Origin: UBA969 sp041694635 | GTDB taxonomy: Bacteria; Planctomycetota; Planctomycetia; Gemmatales; Gemmataceae | DNA: 64,000 nucleotides | Assembly (NCBI GenBank): GCA_041694635.1 | Contig: JBDNHI010000019.1 | Location: 59,630 to 123,629, forward strand | Direction: 5' to 3' | Shown here: positions 34,505 to 43,411 of the stretch, piece after piece | Layout of the letters: every line of letters starts with the position of its first letter | Position numbering within the stretch: position 1 is the stretch's first letter | The notes under the pieces: generated by a model | The model's input: the letters and a program-made list of their open reading frames with translations, nothing else | The model's database searches: none | Told to the model about the DNA's origin: nothing | Made by a program: the position numbers and the translations under genes

Positions 34505-35841
34505 AAATAATCCTGCATAAAAATCTAATGAGCCTGCTACAGAATCAGGGAATGCTAATAGTGCTTTTGCTTCTAGGCCTGTTTTTATCATTTGCTACTC
34601 TTGCAGATCAGGTTCCCAATGATGCCGAGGCGGGGACTGTCCTTGTAAAAACATGGCCCATGAACAAAGTTCCTAACCCAGTTGTTATCGTGGTGATTAG
34701 AGATTTGGACGAAGACCTGCTGTTTGCAAATGCGGTTGTAAAACAAAGCTTGGTATTGGATGGGATAGTAGTGGAAATTGTTCGAGGCAATCCATCGGAT
34801 GCGCGTTCCTGTTTAGAAAAACTTGCGAATCAGGGTATAAAACTCGATGCAATCGTTTGTAACCACTACACCGCTGGTTGGTCGGTTTTCGATCGTTTAA
34901 ATGAAAAGTTTCCCGCACTTGGAAATCCAATAATCATCGAGCCTGCTTCCTATCGGTGGCCCAACTTCCTCAAACGCGATAACCTTGTAAATATTATGAA
35001 CCAGATCGCTGTTATAGCAATATTGGCAGTAGGAATGACCTTTGTCATTCTTACAGGTGGGATTGATCTTTCTGTTGGTGCGCTAATCGCTTTTTCATCG
35101 GTATTGGTTGCAAGATTAATTCGAGATTATGGCGGGGGAGTGGAGGCCCAAGTTCCTGCTCTTATTTTGTGCTGTATTACAACTATTATTGTTTGCGCAA
35201 TGATGGGGGCCTTTTCAGGCATTATGGTCGCTTGCTTTTCCATCCCTTCTTTTATCACCACACTTGCTATGATGCTGATCGCAGGGGGCACGGCTTATTT
35301 GATTTCCGAGGGGCAATCTATCGACCGAATACCTGAACAATTTATGTGGCTTGGAAGAGGCACCACTTTTTTTCGCATTCCCATTGCGGTGGTTCTTACA
35401 GGAAGTATTTATCTCCTCGCTCATCTTGCTATGACCCAAACAATTTTTGGAAGGTATGTTTATGCTGTTGGTGGCAATTGTGAAGCTGCTAGGCTTAGTG
35501 GTGTTTCTGTCGTTACAGTTCTGATTTTGGTTTATACCCTCTCGGGCGCATTTGCGGGTTTAGGCGGTATTATAATGGCTTCTCAGTTGAAAAGTGGCGC
35601 TCCCACCTATGGCCATATGTACGAACTTTATGTCATCGCAGCGGTGGTGGTTGGTGGCACATCGCTTGCAGGGGGCGAGGGGAAAATTACTGGCACCCTT
35701 GTAGGCGCTTTGATACTTGCGGTAATTCAAAATGGCATGAACTTACTTGGATTTGACAGCAATACGCAGAAGTGTATTTTGGGTGCTTTGTTATTGTTAG
35801 CAATTTTGCTTGATAAACTGAAGGGAAGAATTGCTAGATAA
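34501..35841 (+). CDS. Sugar-type ABC importer permease with an embedded soluble domain
   Basis: 446 residues, about 120 more than a typical RbsC-type permease. The first membrane segment (about 17-35) is followed by a soluble insert of roughly 120 residues (about 36-158) with an alternating beta-alpha pattern: VVIVVIRDL, a helix, GIVVEIVRG, a helix, KLDAIVCNHY, then PIIIEPA. The remaining membrane part is normal, including G-M-T-F-V-I-L-T-G-G-I-D-L-S-V-G and the A-R-L-S-G-V coupling loop. The insert should face the periplasm and looks like half of a Rossmann or periplasmic-binding fold. The 3' end overlaps the opposing gene by 8 bases. Confidence 0.87.
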   Translation: MKIILHKNLMSLLQNQGMLIVLLLLGLFLSFATLADQVPNDAEAGTVLVKTWPMNKVPNPVVIVVIRDLDEDLLFANAVVKQSLVLDGIVVEIVRGNPSDARSCLEKLANQGIKLDAIVCNHYTAGWSVFDRLNEKFPALGNPIIIEPASYRWPNFLKRDNLVNIMNQIAVIAILAVGMTFVILTGGIDLSVGALIAFSSVLVARLIRDYGGGVEAQVPALILCCITTIIVCAMMGAFSGIMVACFSIPSFITTLAMMLIAGGTAYLISEGQSIDRIPEQFMWLGRGTTFFRIPIAVVLTGSIYLLAHLAMTQTIFGRYVYAVGGNCEAARLSGVSVVTVLILVYTLSGAFAGLGGIIMASQLKSGAPTYGHMYELYVIAAVVVGGTSLAGGEGKITGTLVGALILAVIQNGMNLLGFDSNTQKCILGALLLLAILLDKLKGRIAR

Positions 35842-37351
35842 TGTTGAAGTTTTGGCGGAGAATTCGCGCAGCGTTAGAAAGAGCATACATTTTGGCCTCT
35901 GCAATTTCTGTCGAGGCAAGGGGGCTGTCTGCAAAGGTTGCAAATCCACAATCAGGGTTAAGTAAGATTCTTCGAGTGCCAAAAAGGTTAGCTGCCTTGG
36001 TTGCCTTTGCAACGATTTCTTCAACAAGTTCAACCGTAGAAGATTTTGGGTTAATCATACCAAGGCCCAGTTGGTAGGAATCGGGTAGCTGAGATAAGAC
36101 CTCGATTTCGCCTGCTCTGGGGGTGCATAATTCGAGGAATAAAATCCGCACGGGGACTTTTTCTAAGAGCGGCATTAATGGTCGATAATCACCTGCTAAG
36201 GCGACCGATTCATCTTTCGACCAATTACCCCTGCAGATATGAAGGGCAAGTTTTTCTCTGGGGAACCCTTCTAAGGTCCGTTCTAAAAGTTCGGATGCAA
36301 ACAATAATTCTTCTTGGGTTGAGTTCTTTTTTTCTCCTAATGCTCCACACATAAAGCTGCGTTGTTTCGCTGGCCGGCCAAACACCACTTCCGTTAATAC
36401 CGGCTCGTCTAGTTGAATGATGGTAGCGCCTGCGTTGATAAGTTCGTGTATTTCTTCCCTAAGAATTTTTATAATAGCTTCTGCAAGGTCTTCGCGAGTC
36501 TTGTAAACTTTTTCAGAAACGCATTCCAACCAAAGAGTACGAGTAAGAAGGTATGGGCCAGGCAATGCAACCTTGCAGGGCTTATGGCTTTGCGATTGCA
36601 GGTATTGCAATTCGTGCAGCACTAAAGGTTTAATCCGCGAGATGGGGCCAAGGACAGCAGGGTGATGAATATTTTGACCTTGCACATCAAGGGCTTTAAG
36701 TTCTTCTGCAAATTTTTCAGGATCGGTCACATAGGGTAATAAATCGGTCATAGGAATAAGCTGGCAGTTCGCAAGCCTCGAACCTACAAAGCTCGCGTAG
36801 CTATCTCTTCTCTGTTCGCCATCCGTAATAAGGTCAACCCCAGCACGCTCTTGGGCTTGTAATACCAGACGAACCGCATCGTTGGCGGTAGCCTCAAAAT
36901 CAGTATCTGAAATGCGATTTTCCAGCTTCTCGTGAATTGCTTTTAACATCCAAGAAGGGCGTGGCCAAGAGCCAATTCCTGTCACGCTAAATGCCGGCAG
37001 TTCAGCAGAATGAAAGTCGGAGGCAATTGGTAAAATCGATGTTTTCTCTTCTATGGGCCTAAATGATTCTGCTGTGGGGTTTGAATCTGCTAAACGAGCT
37101 GCTTTGCGGACAAGGTAACTTCTTTGATTTAATGTTTTAGTTTTGGATAGGATTTCATTTCCAGTTAGGCGGGACCAGGAAGGAAGGTCTTCCTCAACGG
37201 TAGAATCGGTGGAAAGGATTTCGAGTACCTGGCCTGGGTTAAGTGGACCCAGATGTTTTCGTATTAGAATGAGCAAACCGTTGCCACAATCAAGTGCGGC
37301 CCCATCAAAAGATGCATCAGGCTGCATTGTATGGGTTAAGTTCCAAGTCAT
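35834..37351 (-). CDS. TusA-like domain fused to a MetE C-terminal-type methyltransferase
   Basis: 505 residues. The N-terminal 80 resemble TusA sulfur carriers (ALDCGNGLLILIRKHL, PGQVLEIL, W-S-R-L-T-G-N, YLVRK) but lack the CPxP prolines; the cysteine in LDCG is kept. From about residue 120 it is the catalytic TIM barrel of cobalamin-independent methionine synthase: G-S-W-P-R-P, D-G-E-Q-R-R, LDEPVLTE, and zinc ligands His and Cys in LALHICRG, Glu in FLELCTPRAGE, and Cys in LNPDCGF. The N-terminal half-barrel of full MetE is missing, as in archaeal MesA-type enzymes. With the two sulfur-relay genes upstream, methyl transfer to a protein-bound sulfur or thiol is conceivable. Confidence 0.82.
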   Translation of the reverse strand: MTWNLTHTMQPDASFDGAALDCGNGLLILIRKHLGPLNPGQVLEILSTDSTVEEDLPSWSRLTGNEILSKTKTLNQRSYLVRKAARLADSNPTAESFRPIEEKTSILPIASDFHSAELPAFSVTGIGSWPRPSWMLKAIHEKLENRISDTDFEATANDAVRLVLQAQERAGVDLITDGEQRRDSYASFVGSRLANCQLIPMTDLLPYVTDPEKFAEELKALDVQGQNIHHPAVLGPISRIKPLVLHELQYLQSQSHKPCKVALPGPYLLTRTLWLECVSEKVYKTREDLAEAIIKILREEIHELINAGATIIQLDEPVLTEVVFGRPAKQRSFMCGALGEKKNSTQEELLFASELLERTLEGFPREKLALHICRGNWSKDESVALAGDYRPLMPLLEKVPVRILFLELCTPRAGEIEVLSQLPDSYQLGLGMINPKSSTVELVEEIVAKATKAANLFGTRRILLNPDCGFATFADSPLASTEIAEAKMYALSNAARILRQNFNII

Positions 37352-37363
37352 ACCAAATCCTGC

Positions 37364-37723
37364 TTAGTAGGAAATAGAGGAAGCGCCTTGTGCCATAAAT
37401 TCCACTAGCTTTGCTCCGCCTACGATCACCGCCCCTGGAATTAGATTACTTTCATCAAGCTTGCGCTTTTTAAAGCAAGGCGAACATACATAAATAAGCC
37501 CACCTGCTTCTGTATAATTCTTTATCAAGTCAGCAAGGGCCGCAAAGCCTTCTTCGTGAATGGTTTCAGCATAACCTCTTTGTGATAACCTTACACCATC
37601 GATACTTAAGAAAACTACAGTTTCTTGGTCGCTTCCTATTGCTGCAGATGCAACGACAAACGCAACGGTTGCTCGGTCTGGGTTGTCCTTGGCGTAAGTA
37701 AGGCTGACGACAAATCTTTTCAT
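37364..37723 (-). CDS. DsrE-like protein
   Basis: 119 residues of the DsrE/F fold: strand K-R-F-V-V-S-L-T-Y, then T-V-V-F-L-S-I-D-G-V-R-L, and G-G-L-I-Y-V-C-S-P-C-F-K-K-R with two cysteines where DsrE proteins bear the reactive one. The late block G-A-V-I-V-G-G-A-K-L-V-E-F is typical. DsrE proteins take part in sulfur relay with TusA. It lies 4 bases after the TusA-like gene and 12 before the MetE-like gene. Confidence 0.83.
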   Translation of the reverse strand: MKRFVVSLTYAKDNPDRATVAFVVASAAIGSDQETVVFLSIDGVRLSQRGYAETIHEEGFAALADLIKNYTEAGGLIYVCSPCFKKRKLDESNLIPGAVIVGGAKLVEFMAQGASSISY

Positions 37724-37727
37724 AAGG

Positions 37728-38282
37728 CTAATCCTTGTTTTTTATGAAGTAGTTTGGATGATCAGAAGCAAGCAGAGTATTGCCTGTAAGGTTACACCAA
37801 GCGGGGATATCTAAGGGTGCTGCTGGGTCAAGTGCGGTAAGGTGTAGAATTTTTCCGGGCAATAACTTGCGAAGTTTGCTCCGAAGAAGTAGGACAAGGT
37901 CGCCACATCCCAATTCCCCTGCATCCCAAAGAAAATCTGGGGTTGGGTGACTAGTCTTTGAAGAATTATCGAGTTTATCAGCGGTTTCATCTTCCTGCAT
38001 TAATTGCAAACCGCAGACTAATTCGTAAGCCTTTCGCAGGCAGGCACGCCTCCGAATGTGATTAATGAGGTTATCTTTAAGTTCGGTTGGGTCCGTTTTT
38101 AGACCACAAGCAAGGCAGCCTAAGCACCGAGGTGCAGTTTTAAATCCCATTGCATTGCTATAAAGCACCTCTTCACGAAGTAAGCTGGCTTGGCAGTTAC
38201 AACAAGGTGTGAACGCCCAAACCTGCAGTTGTCTGACCAGTTCGTTAAATTTCTCTTGATCTTCGTTGGTCCAAGGGGGCAT
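37728..38282 (-). CDS. Cysteine-rich TusA-like protein
   Basis: 184 residues in two parts. The N-terminal part (about 1-110) has cysteines at 27, 28, 30, 53, 56 and 59 (PCCNCQ and CLGCLACG), suggesting a metal site such as zinc or iron-sulfur. The C-terminal part (about 115-184) is TusA-like: W-D-A-G-E-L-G-C-G-D-L-V-L, P-G-K-I-L-H-L, and I-P-A-W-C-N-L-T-G-N. The same TusA variant is fused to the MetE domain two genes on. It is the first gene of the three-gene operon. Confidence 0.78.
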   Translation of the reverse strand: MPPWTNEDQEKFNELVRQLQVWAFTPCCNCQASLLREEVLYSNAMGFKTAPRCLGCLACGLKTDPTELKDNLINHIRRRACLRKAYELVCGLQLMQEDETADKLDNSSKTSHPTPDFLWDAGELGCGDLVLLLRSKLRKLLPGKILHLTALDPAAPLDIPAWCNLTGNTLLASDHPNYFIKNKD

Positions 38283-38487
38283 AAGATTCCTTAAATTCCA
38301 GTAAAATTCTGTTTAAAGGGTCATAATCTAAAAACTTACCCTAGCTTTCGTTATTTTATCTTGACTTCCTGTTTGGCTCCTTTAGTTTATTAATAGCATA
38401 CAGCAAAGCTTAATGTTATTTCCTAGGATGTAAATATTAAGTTTGGAATGTCCCTTGCCAAAGTATTGTAGGATAGGAGTTTAAAGC

Positions 38488-38850
38488 ATGTCTGCAGAAC
38501 CTCGTAAGAGAAGACTTGAAGTGGAAGAAGTAGGGGATGTTACGGTTGTAAACTTCGTAGATAAAAAAATTCTCGATGAACAAAATATCGCAATCATAGG
38601 CGAGCAACTCTTTGAACTTGTTGACACCGAAAATAGAAAAAAGATCCTTCTTAATTTTAGTAATGTTGATTATCTTTCTAGTGCTGCACTTGGTAAGCTT
38701 ATCACTTTGAACAAAAAAGCTAACACGGCTGGTGGTAAATTGATTCTCTGTAATATAAAACCAGAAATTAAAGAAGTTTTTGAGATCACAAAGTTAGATA
38801 AATTCTTTAAGATTAAAGATGATGAGCAGTCTGGTTTACAGTCGTTCTAA
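38488..38850 (+). CDS. STAS-domain anti-sigma factor antagonist (RsbV-like)
   Basis: 120 residues. The STAS core holds the phosphorylation region V-D-Y-L-S-S-A-A-L-G-K-L with the target serine, preceded by a V-V-N-F strand and followed by G-G-K-L-I-L-C-N-I. In partner switching, the unphosphorylated form captures an anti-sigma kinase. The kinase-like gene follows 102 bases later on the same strand. Confidence 0.91.
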   Translation: MSAEPRKRRLEVEEVGDVTVVNFVDKKILDEQNIAIIGEQLFELVDTENRKKILLNFSNVDYLSSAALGKLITLNKKANTAGGKLILCNIKPEIKEVFEITKLDKFFKIKDDEQSGLQSF

Positions 38851-38952
38851 ATTTTAAAGCCATTCGCTCGGTTTTTAAGTTTTGTAAGAGTGATGTGTCG
38901 TTTTTTTGTATTTATGCGTTAGTTCTTTATCTTTCTGTAAAGAGATGCAACT

Positions 38953-39375
38953 GTGTCTGATTTTGATTCTAAAGCAGAATTAATTACTATTCCCTCTGAT
39001 ACTGGGGAAGCTAGAAAAATTCAAGATGTTTTTGAACAGGGATTGCAAAATCTTAAAGCCCCTGACAAAGATGTTTTCTGTATCCGCCTTGCTTTGGAAG
39101 AGGCTTTGGTTAACGCCATCAAGCACGGTAATCAGATGGATATAAACAAAAAAGTTCTTATAAAGTTTACTCTTGATGCAGATCAATTCGAAATCGTTAT
39201 CACCGATGAAGGTTCAGGCTTTGACCCAAACGATGTTCCCGATCCTACCGATATCGAAAACCTCGAGAGGCCTTGTGGCCGTGGTCTAATGCTTATGCGT
39301 CACTATATGACCGAAGTTGAATACAACTCGGTAGGTAATTCGGTACATATGAAAAAAGTGTTTAAAAAGGTTTAG
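38953..39375 (+). CDS. RsbW-like ATP-binding protein (anti-sigma kinase)
   Basis: 140 residues of the GHKL/HATPase_c_2 type: A-L-E-E-A-L-V-N-A-I-K-H-G-N (N box), I-V-I-T-D-E-G-S-G-F-D-P (G1 box) and G-R-G-L-M-L-M-R-H-Y-M (G2 box). It should phosphorylate the RsbV-like protein and bind a sigma factor or another partner, but no sigma gene is near. The start is GTG at 38953, giving M-S-D-F. Confidence 0.9.
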   Translation: MSDFDSKAELITIPSDTGEARKIQDVFEQGLQNLKAPDKDVFCIRLALEEALVNAIKHGNQMDINKKVLIKFTLDADQFEIVITDEGSGFDPNDVPDPTDIENLERPCGRGLMLMRHYMTEVEYNSVGNSVHMKKVFKKV

Positions 39376-39405
39376 TTCTACCTCTTCTTTTTCCACAAAG
39401 ATTAA

Positions 39406-41991
39406 ATGTCAACCCCAATGATGCAGCAGTACCTGGAGGCTAAGAATAGCCATCCTGGTATGATGTTGCTTTTTCGTATGGGTGATTTTTACGAACTTTT
39501 TAATGAAGATGCCCAAGATGCTTCTCGAATTCTTGGGCTAACTTTGACCTCGCGTGATAAATCTGTTCCGATGGCGGGCTTCCCCTATCACTCCCTCGAA
39601 AATCATCTTCGAAAGCTTCTTCAAGCAGGTAAACGAGTTGCAGTTTGTGAGCAGGTAGAAGAATCTTCCGAAGCTAAAGGCCTTGTCCGGAGGGAAGTGA
39701 CACGCATCATCACCCCCGGGACGCTTACCGAAGATGATTTGCTTGATCCAAAAAGTAATAATCATTTAGGTTGTGTGGTGCAAGGGGGTAGAAACGCTGC
39801 ATCTGGATTAGCGTGGGTTGAATTATCGACTGGACAGTTTTTTGCGGTTGATGTTCAACCTCAAGAATTAGCGGACCACCTTGCAAGATTAAGACCGTCG
39901 GAAATTCTTTTTCCAGATGATGGAAAAACTACAGAGCCCCCTTTCAATCTTCGCTCTTACTTTCCTTCTTCTTCCTTTACACCACGGGCAGATTGGTGTT
40001 TTGAATCAGGGGCTGCCCTGGGCCTGCTTTACAAACATTTCGAAATTTCTACCCTTGCTGGCTTTGGCTTTGACGACAAGCAGATATGCCTGCGTGCAGC
40101 GGGTGCTCTACTTGGTTATCTGCAAGACACATTAAAGACCTCGCTTACCCATTTGCGCAGAATCACTCATTTTTCACAAGGTGCTTTTCTTGCAATTGAT
40201 GAAGTTACCCGAAGAAGTTTAGAACTTACTCGCACGATGCGTGATGGTGGCAGAGATGGCTCGCTTTTACATCGTATAGATCGCACTTCTACACCGATGG
40301 GGGCTAGGCTTCTTTCCGACTGGTTGGTATCTCCCCTTGCAAATATTGAAGCGATTGAGGCACGCCTTGATGCGGTCGATATGTTAAAGCGAGATTACAG
40401 GCTAAGATCAGATTTGCGAAATGCATTAGCAAAAACCTTTGATTTGCAAAGGCTTGCTGGTCGAGTTGCAACTGGAAGAGCGGGGCCCCGAGATCTAGGT
40501 TCCGTAGCTAAAACTTTAGTGCTTTTACCGGAGATACAAGCGGTATTGAACCGTGGTAACTGCACCTTGTTACAAGGGTTGGGGAATAAAATTGCACTGC
40601 TTCCACTATTGCGGGATAAGCTTTTCTCCGCATTGGAAGAGCAACTTCCCCTTTCCGCCAAGGACGGGGGGATCATTAAAAAAGGTTATGATTTTGATCT
40701 CGATGAACTTCGTAACATTTCTGCTTCTGGTAAAGAGTGGATTGCGAATTTTCAAGCAGATGAAATTACTCGGACGGGGATCTCTAGCCTTAAGGTTGGA
40801 TTTAATCAGGTTTTTGGCTATTACATTGAAATCACTCATACACATACAGCAAAAGTTCCTAGTGATTATCAGCGAAAGCAAACGCTTAAAAATGCAGAAC
40901 GCTACATTACACCCGAATTAAAAGAGCAGGAAGAAAAGGTTTTAAACGCTCAGGAAAAACTCGAAAAGAAAGAACACGAGCTTTTTCTTACTCTTAGGGA
41001 ATTTGCGACTTCTCATACTCAAGAATTAATGACCACTTCTGAAACCCTTGCTTTTGCTGATGTTCTTTGTTCGCTTGCGGAGTTAGCATCCGAGCGCGGT
41101 TGGACTCGTCCCGAAATAGTTCCAGAGCCTTTATTAGATATTTTAGATGGCAAACATCCTGTTCTAGAGCAAACGATGCCTGCAGGAACTTTTGTTCCTA
41201 ATAGTGCTTCTCTTCACCCAGACCTTGGTATGTTTTTACTTATCACTGGGCCGAATATGGGCGGGAAAAGCGTCTATATTAGGCAAGTTGCTTTGATCAC
41301 ACTTCTAGCTCATTTGGGAAGTTTTGTTCCAGCTTCTCGTGCTAGAATTGGCTTAACCGACCGTATTTTTACTAGAGTGGGGGCCAGCGATGAATTAGGC
41401 CGGGCTCAAAGTACCTTTATGGTTGAGATGACTGAAGCTGCAAATATCCTTAATAACGCTACCGCTTCTAGCTTGGTTATTCTTGATGAGATAGGTAGGG
41501 GAACTAGCACTTATGATGGGGTGAGTATTGCTTGGGCTATAACGGAACATTTGCACGAAAAAATCCGCTGTAGGGCCCTTTTTGCTACCCATTACCACGA
41601 ACTTTCACAGTTAGAAGAATCCTTAAAGCATTTGCGCAACCTTCAAGTTTGCGTTAAAGAAACTCCTACCGGTATCATTTTCCTCCACCGAATTGAACCG
41701 GGAAGCGCTGATCAAAGCTATGGCATCCATGTCGCACAGCGGGCTGGGGTTCCTAAAAGCATTCTTGAAAGAGCCCGAATTATTCTTGCGGATCTTGAAG
41801 AAAGGCATTTGCTTGCTGATGACCCCGTAGGTGCTGTTATCCGAAAACCTAAAATTGTTCAGGGTAGTCTTTTTGCACAAACAGATGACCCAGTTCTTTC
41901 TTCGCTCCGAGATTTAAATATTGCGCAACATTCCCCAGAGGAAATTCTTGTTTTAGTTATTCGCTGGCAAAAGGACCTCCGTAAAGGGTAG
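39406..41991 (+). CDS. mutS: DNA mismatch repair protein MutS
   Basis: 861 residues, normal length. The mismatch-contacting F-x-E lies in F-R-M-G-D-F-Y-E-L-F near the start. Connector, lever and clamp domains follow. The ATPase has Walker A G-P-N-M-G-G-K-S (usually with Ala at the fifth place), S-T-F-M-V-E-M, L-V-I-L-D-E-I-G-R-G-T-S and the A-T-H-Y-H-E-L motif. It detects base mispairs after replication. It starts 30 bases after the RsbW-like gene, an unusual neighbour. Confidence 0.97.
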   Translation: MSTPMMQQYLEAKNSHPGMMLLFRMGDFYELFNEDAQDASRILGLTLTSRDKSVPMAGFPYHSLENHLRKLLQAGKRVAVCEQVEESSEAKGLVRREVTRIITPGTLTEDDLLDPKSNNHLGCVVQGGRNAASGLAWVELSTGQFFAVDVQPQELADHLARLRPSEILFPDDGKTTEPPFNLRSYFPSSSFTPRADWCFESGAALGLLYKHFEISTLAGFGFDDKQICLRAAGALLGYLQDTLKTSLTHLRRITHFSQGAFLAIDEVTRRSLELTRTMRDGGRDGSLLHRIDRTSTPMGARLLSDWLVSPLANIEAIEARLDAVDMLKRDYRLRSDLRNALAKTFDLQRLAGRVATGRAGPRDLGSVAKTLVLLPEIQAVLNRGNCTLLQGLGNKIALLPLLRDKLFSALEEQLPLSAKDGGIIKKGYDFDLDELRNISASGKEWIANFQADEITRTGISSLKVGFNQVFGYYIEITHTHTAKVPSDYQRKQTLKNAERYITPELKEQEEKVLNAQEKLEKKEHELFLTLREFATSHTQELMTTSETLAFADVLCSLAELASERGWTRPEIVPEPLLDILDGKHPVLEQTMPAGTFVPNSASLHPDLGMFLLITGPNMGGKSVYIRQVALITLLAHLGSFVPASRARIGLTDRIFTRVGASDELGRAQSTFMVEMTEAANILNNATASSLVILDEIGRGTSTYDGVSIAWAITEHLHEKIRCRALFATHYHELSQLEESLKHLRNLQVCVKETPTGIIFLHRIEPGSADQSYGIHVAQRAGVPKSILERARIILADLEERHLLADDPVGAVIRKPKIVQGSLFAQTDDPVLSSLRDLNIAQHSPEEILVLVIRWQKDLRKG

Positions 41992-42037
41992 AATATTTAC
42001 TTGTACCAATGTTTCTTCTGCTTTTAGGAAAAGCTGA

Positions 42038-43411
42038 ATGCCCATTCCATCTGATTCCTTTTATCAAAAAACAAAATTGGCAATTGATAGCGGAGATTTG
42101 GATCAAGCTCTGCAATCAATTCTTCAGCAAAAACAGCAAAACAGTCCGAAACTTCGTGAATTAGCTAAACTTGCTGCTACCAAACTTGCTGCCCGTAGTG
42201 AACGCTATCTTGATTTAAATAATGAAGAAGGTGCCTGGAAGGATTTATTAAATGCAGAACTTCTTCGTACGAAGCTCCCTTTTGTTGAAAAAATCAGAGA
42301 AAAACTAACTAGCCTGATGATGGTTCGGGCACAAAATTGTTTAGGGGCAGGTAACTTATCTCAATGTGAGGAAATTCTTGGGAAGCTACGGGATCGAAAT
42401 TGTACTGCTTCTGAATTGCCTATGCTGATTACTACTTGCGTTTCTTGGATTGAAGGTCGGGAATTTGCTGATAAGGGGGAGTTTCAACCAGCTTTGGCTG
42501 CTTTGGATCGTGTTAAACGCAGGCTTATTTATCACGATAAAGCTGTTCTAGATGAATTGGTTTTGCTGCAAGCTAAAAAATTAGAATTTGATAAGCTTCT
42601 CACTTCATTTTATGAGGCTGTTCCAAAAAAAGATAATGCTCGCATTTTAGATATCGGTGCTAAATTACTGGCGATTGCTCCTAGACATCACGAAATTAAC
42701 CGGATTCGCAAAGGGTCGCTCAAGGAACTGGATGTTAATTTAAAGCAATCATTCCCTGAAATATCGGCCTCGCCCTCTAGTTTTAAACCTCCCACTTCTC
42801 CTCGTTATTCTTCTTTTTTTATCTGGATCGATAACCTTGCAGGTTATCTCGTTTTACTTGATGATAAAGTTTCAATCGGTCACGCTGGCATTGATAACTC
42901 GGTTACTCTTCCTTGGGTTGCTGATATTGCTAGTTTACACGCCAGCCTTGTTAGGCAAGATGAAGGATTTCTTATTGAACCTTATCCCAGTCAACCTGTT
43001 TTTCTTAATGAAAAGCTTATTACTCATACCGAGATATTAAATAATGATTCGATGATTCAATTAGGTGATACTTGCAAGATTAAATTTAAGTTGCCTTTTC
43101 TTGGCAGTTTAACTGCAATTCTTGAGCCGATTAGTCATCACAGGCCGCCTGTTCCTGTTGATGGAGTTATATTAATGTCTCAGACCCTTATATTTGGAAA
43201 TAATGAAGGGTCTCATATAAAAATACCTAATCTTAAAAAAAGCATTCGTATTTATAAAACTTTCGAAGGGTTGAAGTTAAAAGCAGAAGGAGTTACTCGG
43301 GTTAATGGGAGTATTATTAGCGATTCAGTTTTGTTAGAAAAATTTACTGTTGTTGTTTTTGAAAATATTACTTTTTCGATTGAAACTGCACCAATTCGTT
43401 TTGGGTTATGA
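42038..43411 (+). CDS. FHA-domain protein coupled to a kinase
   Basis: 457 residues without a signal peptide. The N-terminal 230 are helical with tetratricopeptide-like pairs (QKTKLAIDSGDLDQALQS; ADKGEFQPALAALDRVK). An FHA domain follows (about 270-350), with V-S-I-G-H-A-G-I and the S-L-H-A-S-L-V core; a second weaker FHA-like block forms the C-terminus (FGNNEGSHIKI...). FHA domains bind phosphothreonine. The kinase gene downstream overlaps the stop by ATGA, so the two proteins very probably act together. Confidence 0.78.
   Translation: MPIPSDSFYQKTKLAIDSGDLDQALQSILQQKQQNSPKLRELAKLAATKLAARSERYLDLNNEEGAWKDLLNAELLRTKLPFVEKIREKLTSLMMVRAQNCLGAGNLSQCEEILGKLRDRNCTASELPMLITTCVSWIEGREFADKGEFQPALAALDRVKRRLIYHDKAVLDELVLLQAKKLEFDKLLTSFYEAVPKKDNARILDIGAKLLAIAPRHHEINRIRKGSLKELDVNLKQSFPEISASPSSFKPPTSPRYSSFFIWIDNLAGYLVLLDDKVSIGHAGIDNSVTLPWVADIASLHASLVRQDEGFLIEPYPSQPVFLNEKLITHTEILNNDSMIQLGDTCKIKFKLPFLGSLTAILEPISHHRPPVPVDGVILMSQTLIFGNNEGSHIKIPNLKKSIRIYKTFEGLKLKAEGVTRVNGSIISDSVLLEKFTVVVFENITFSIETAPIRFGL

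Noticed and set aside
38361..38392. TTGACT followed by a T/A-rich hexamer upstream of the STAS gene
   Set aside because: Spacing of 19 bases and a poor -10 make it unconvincing.
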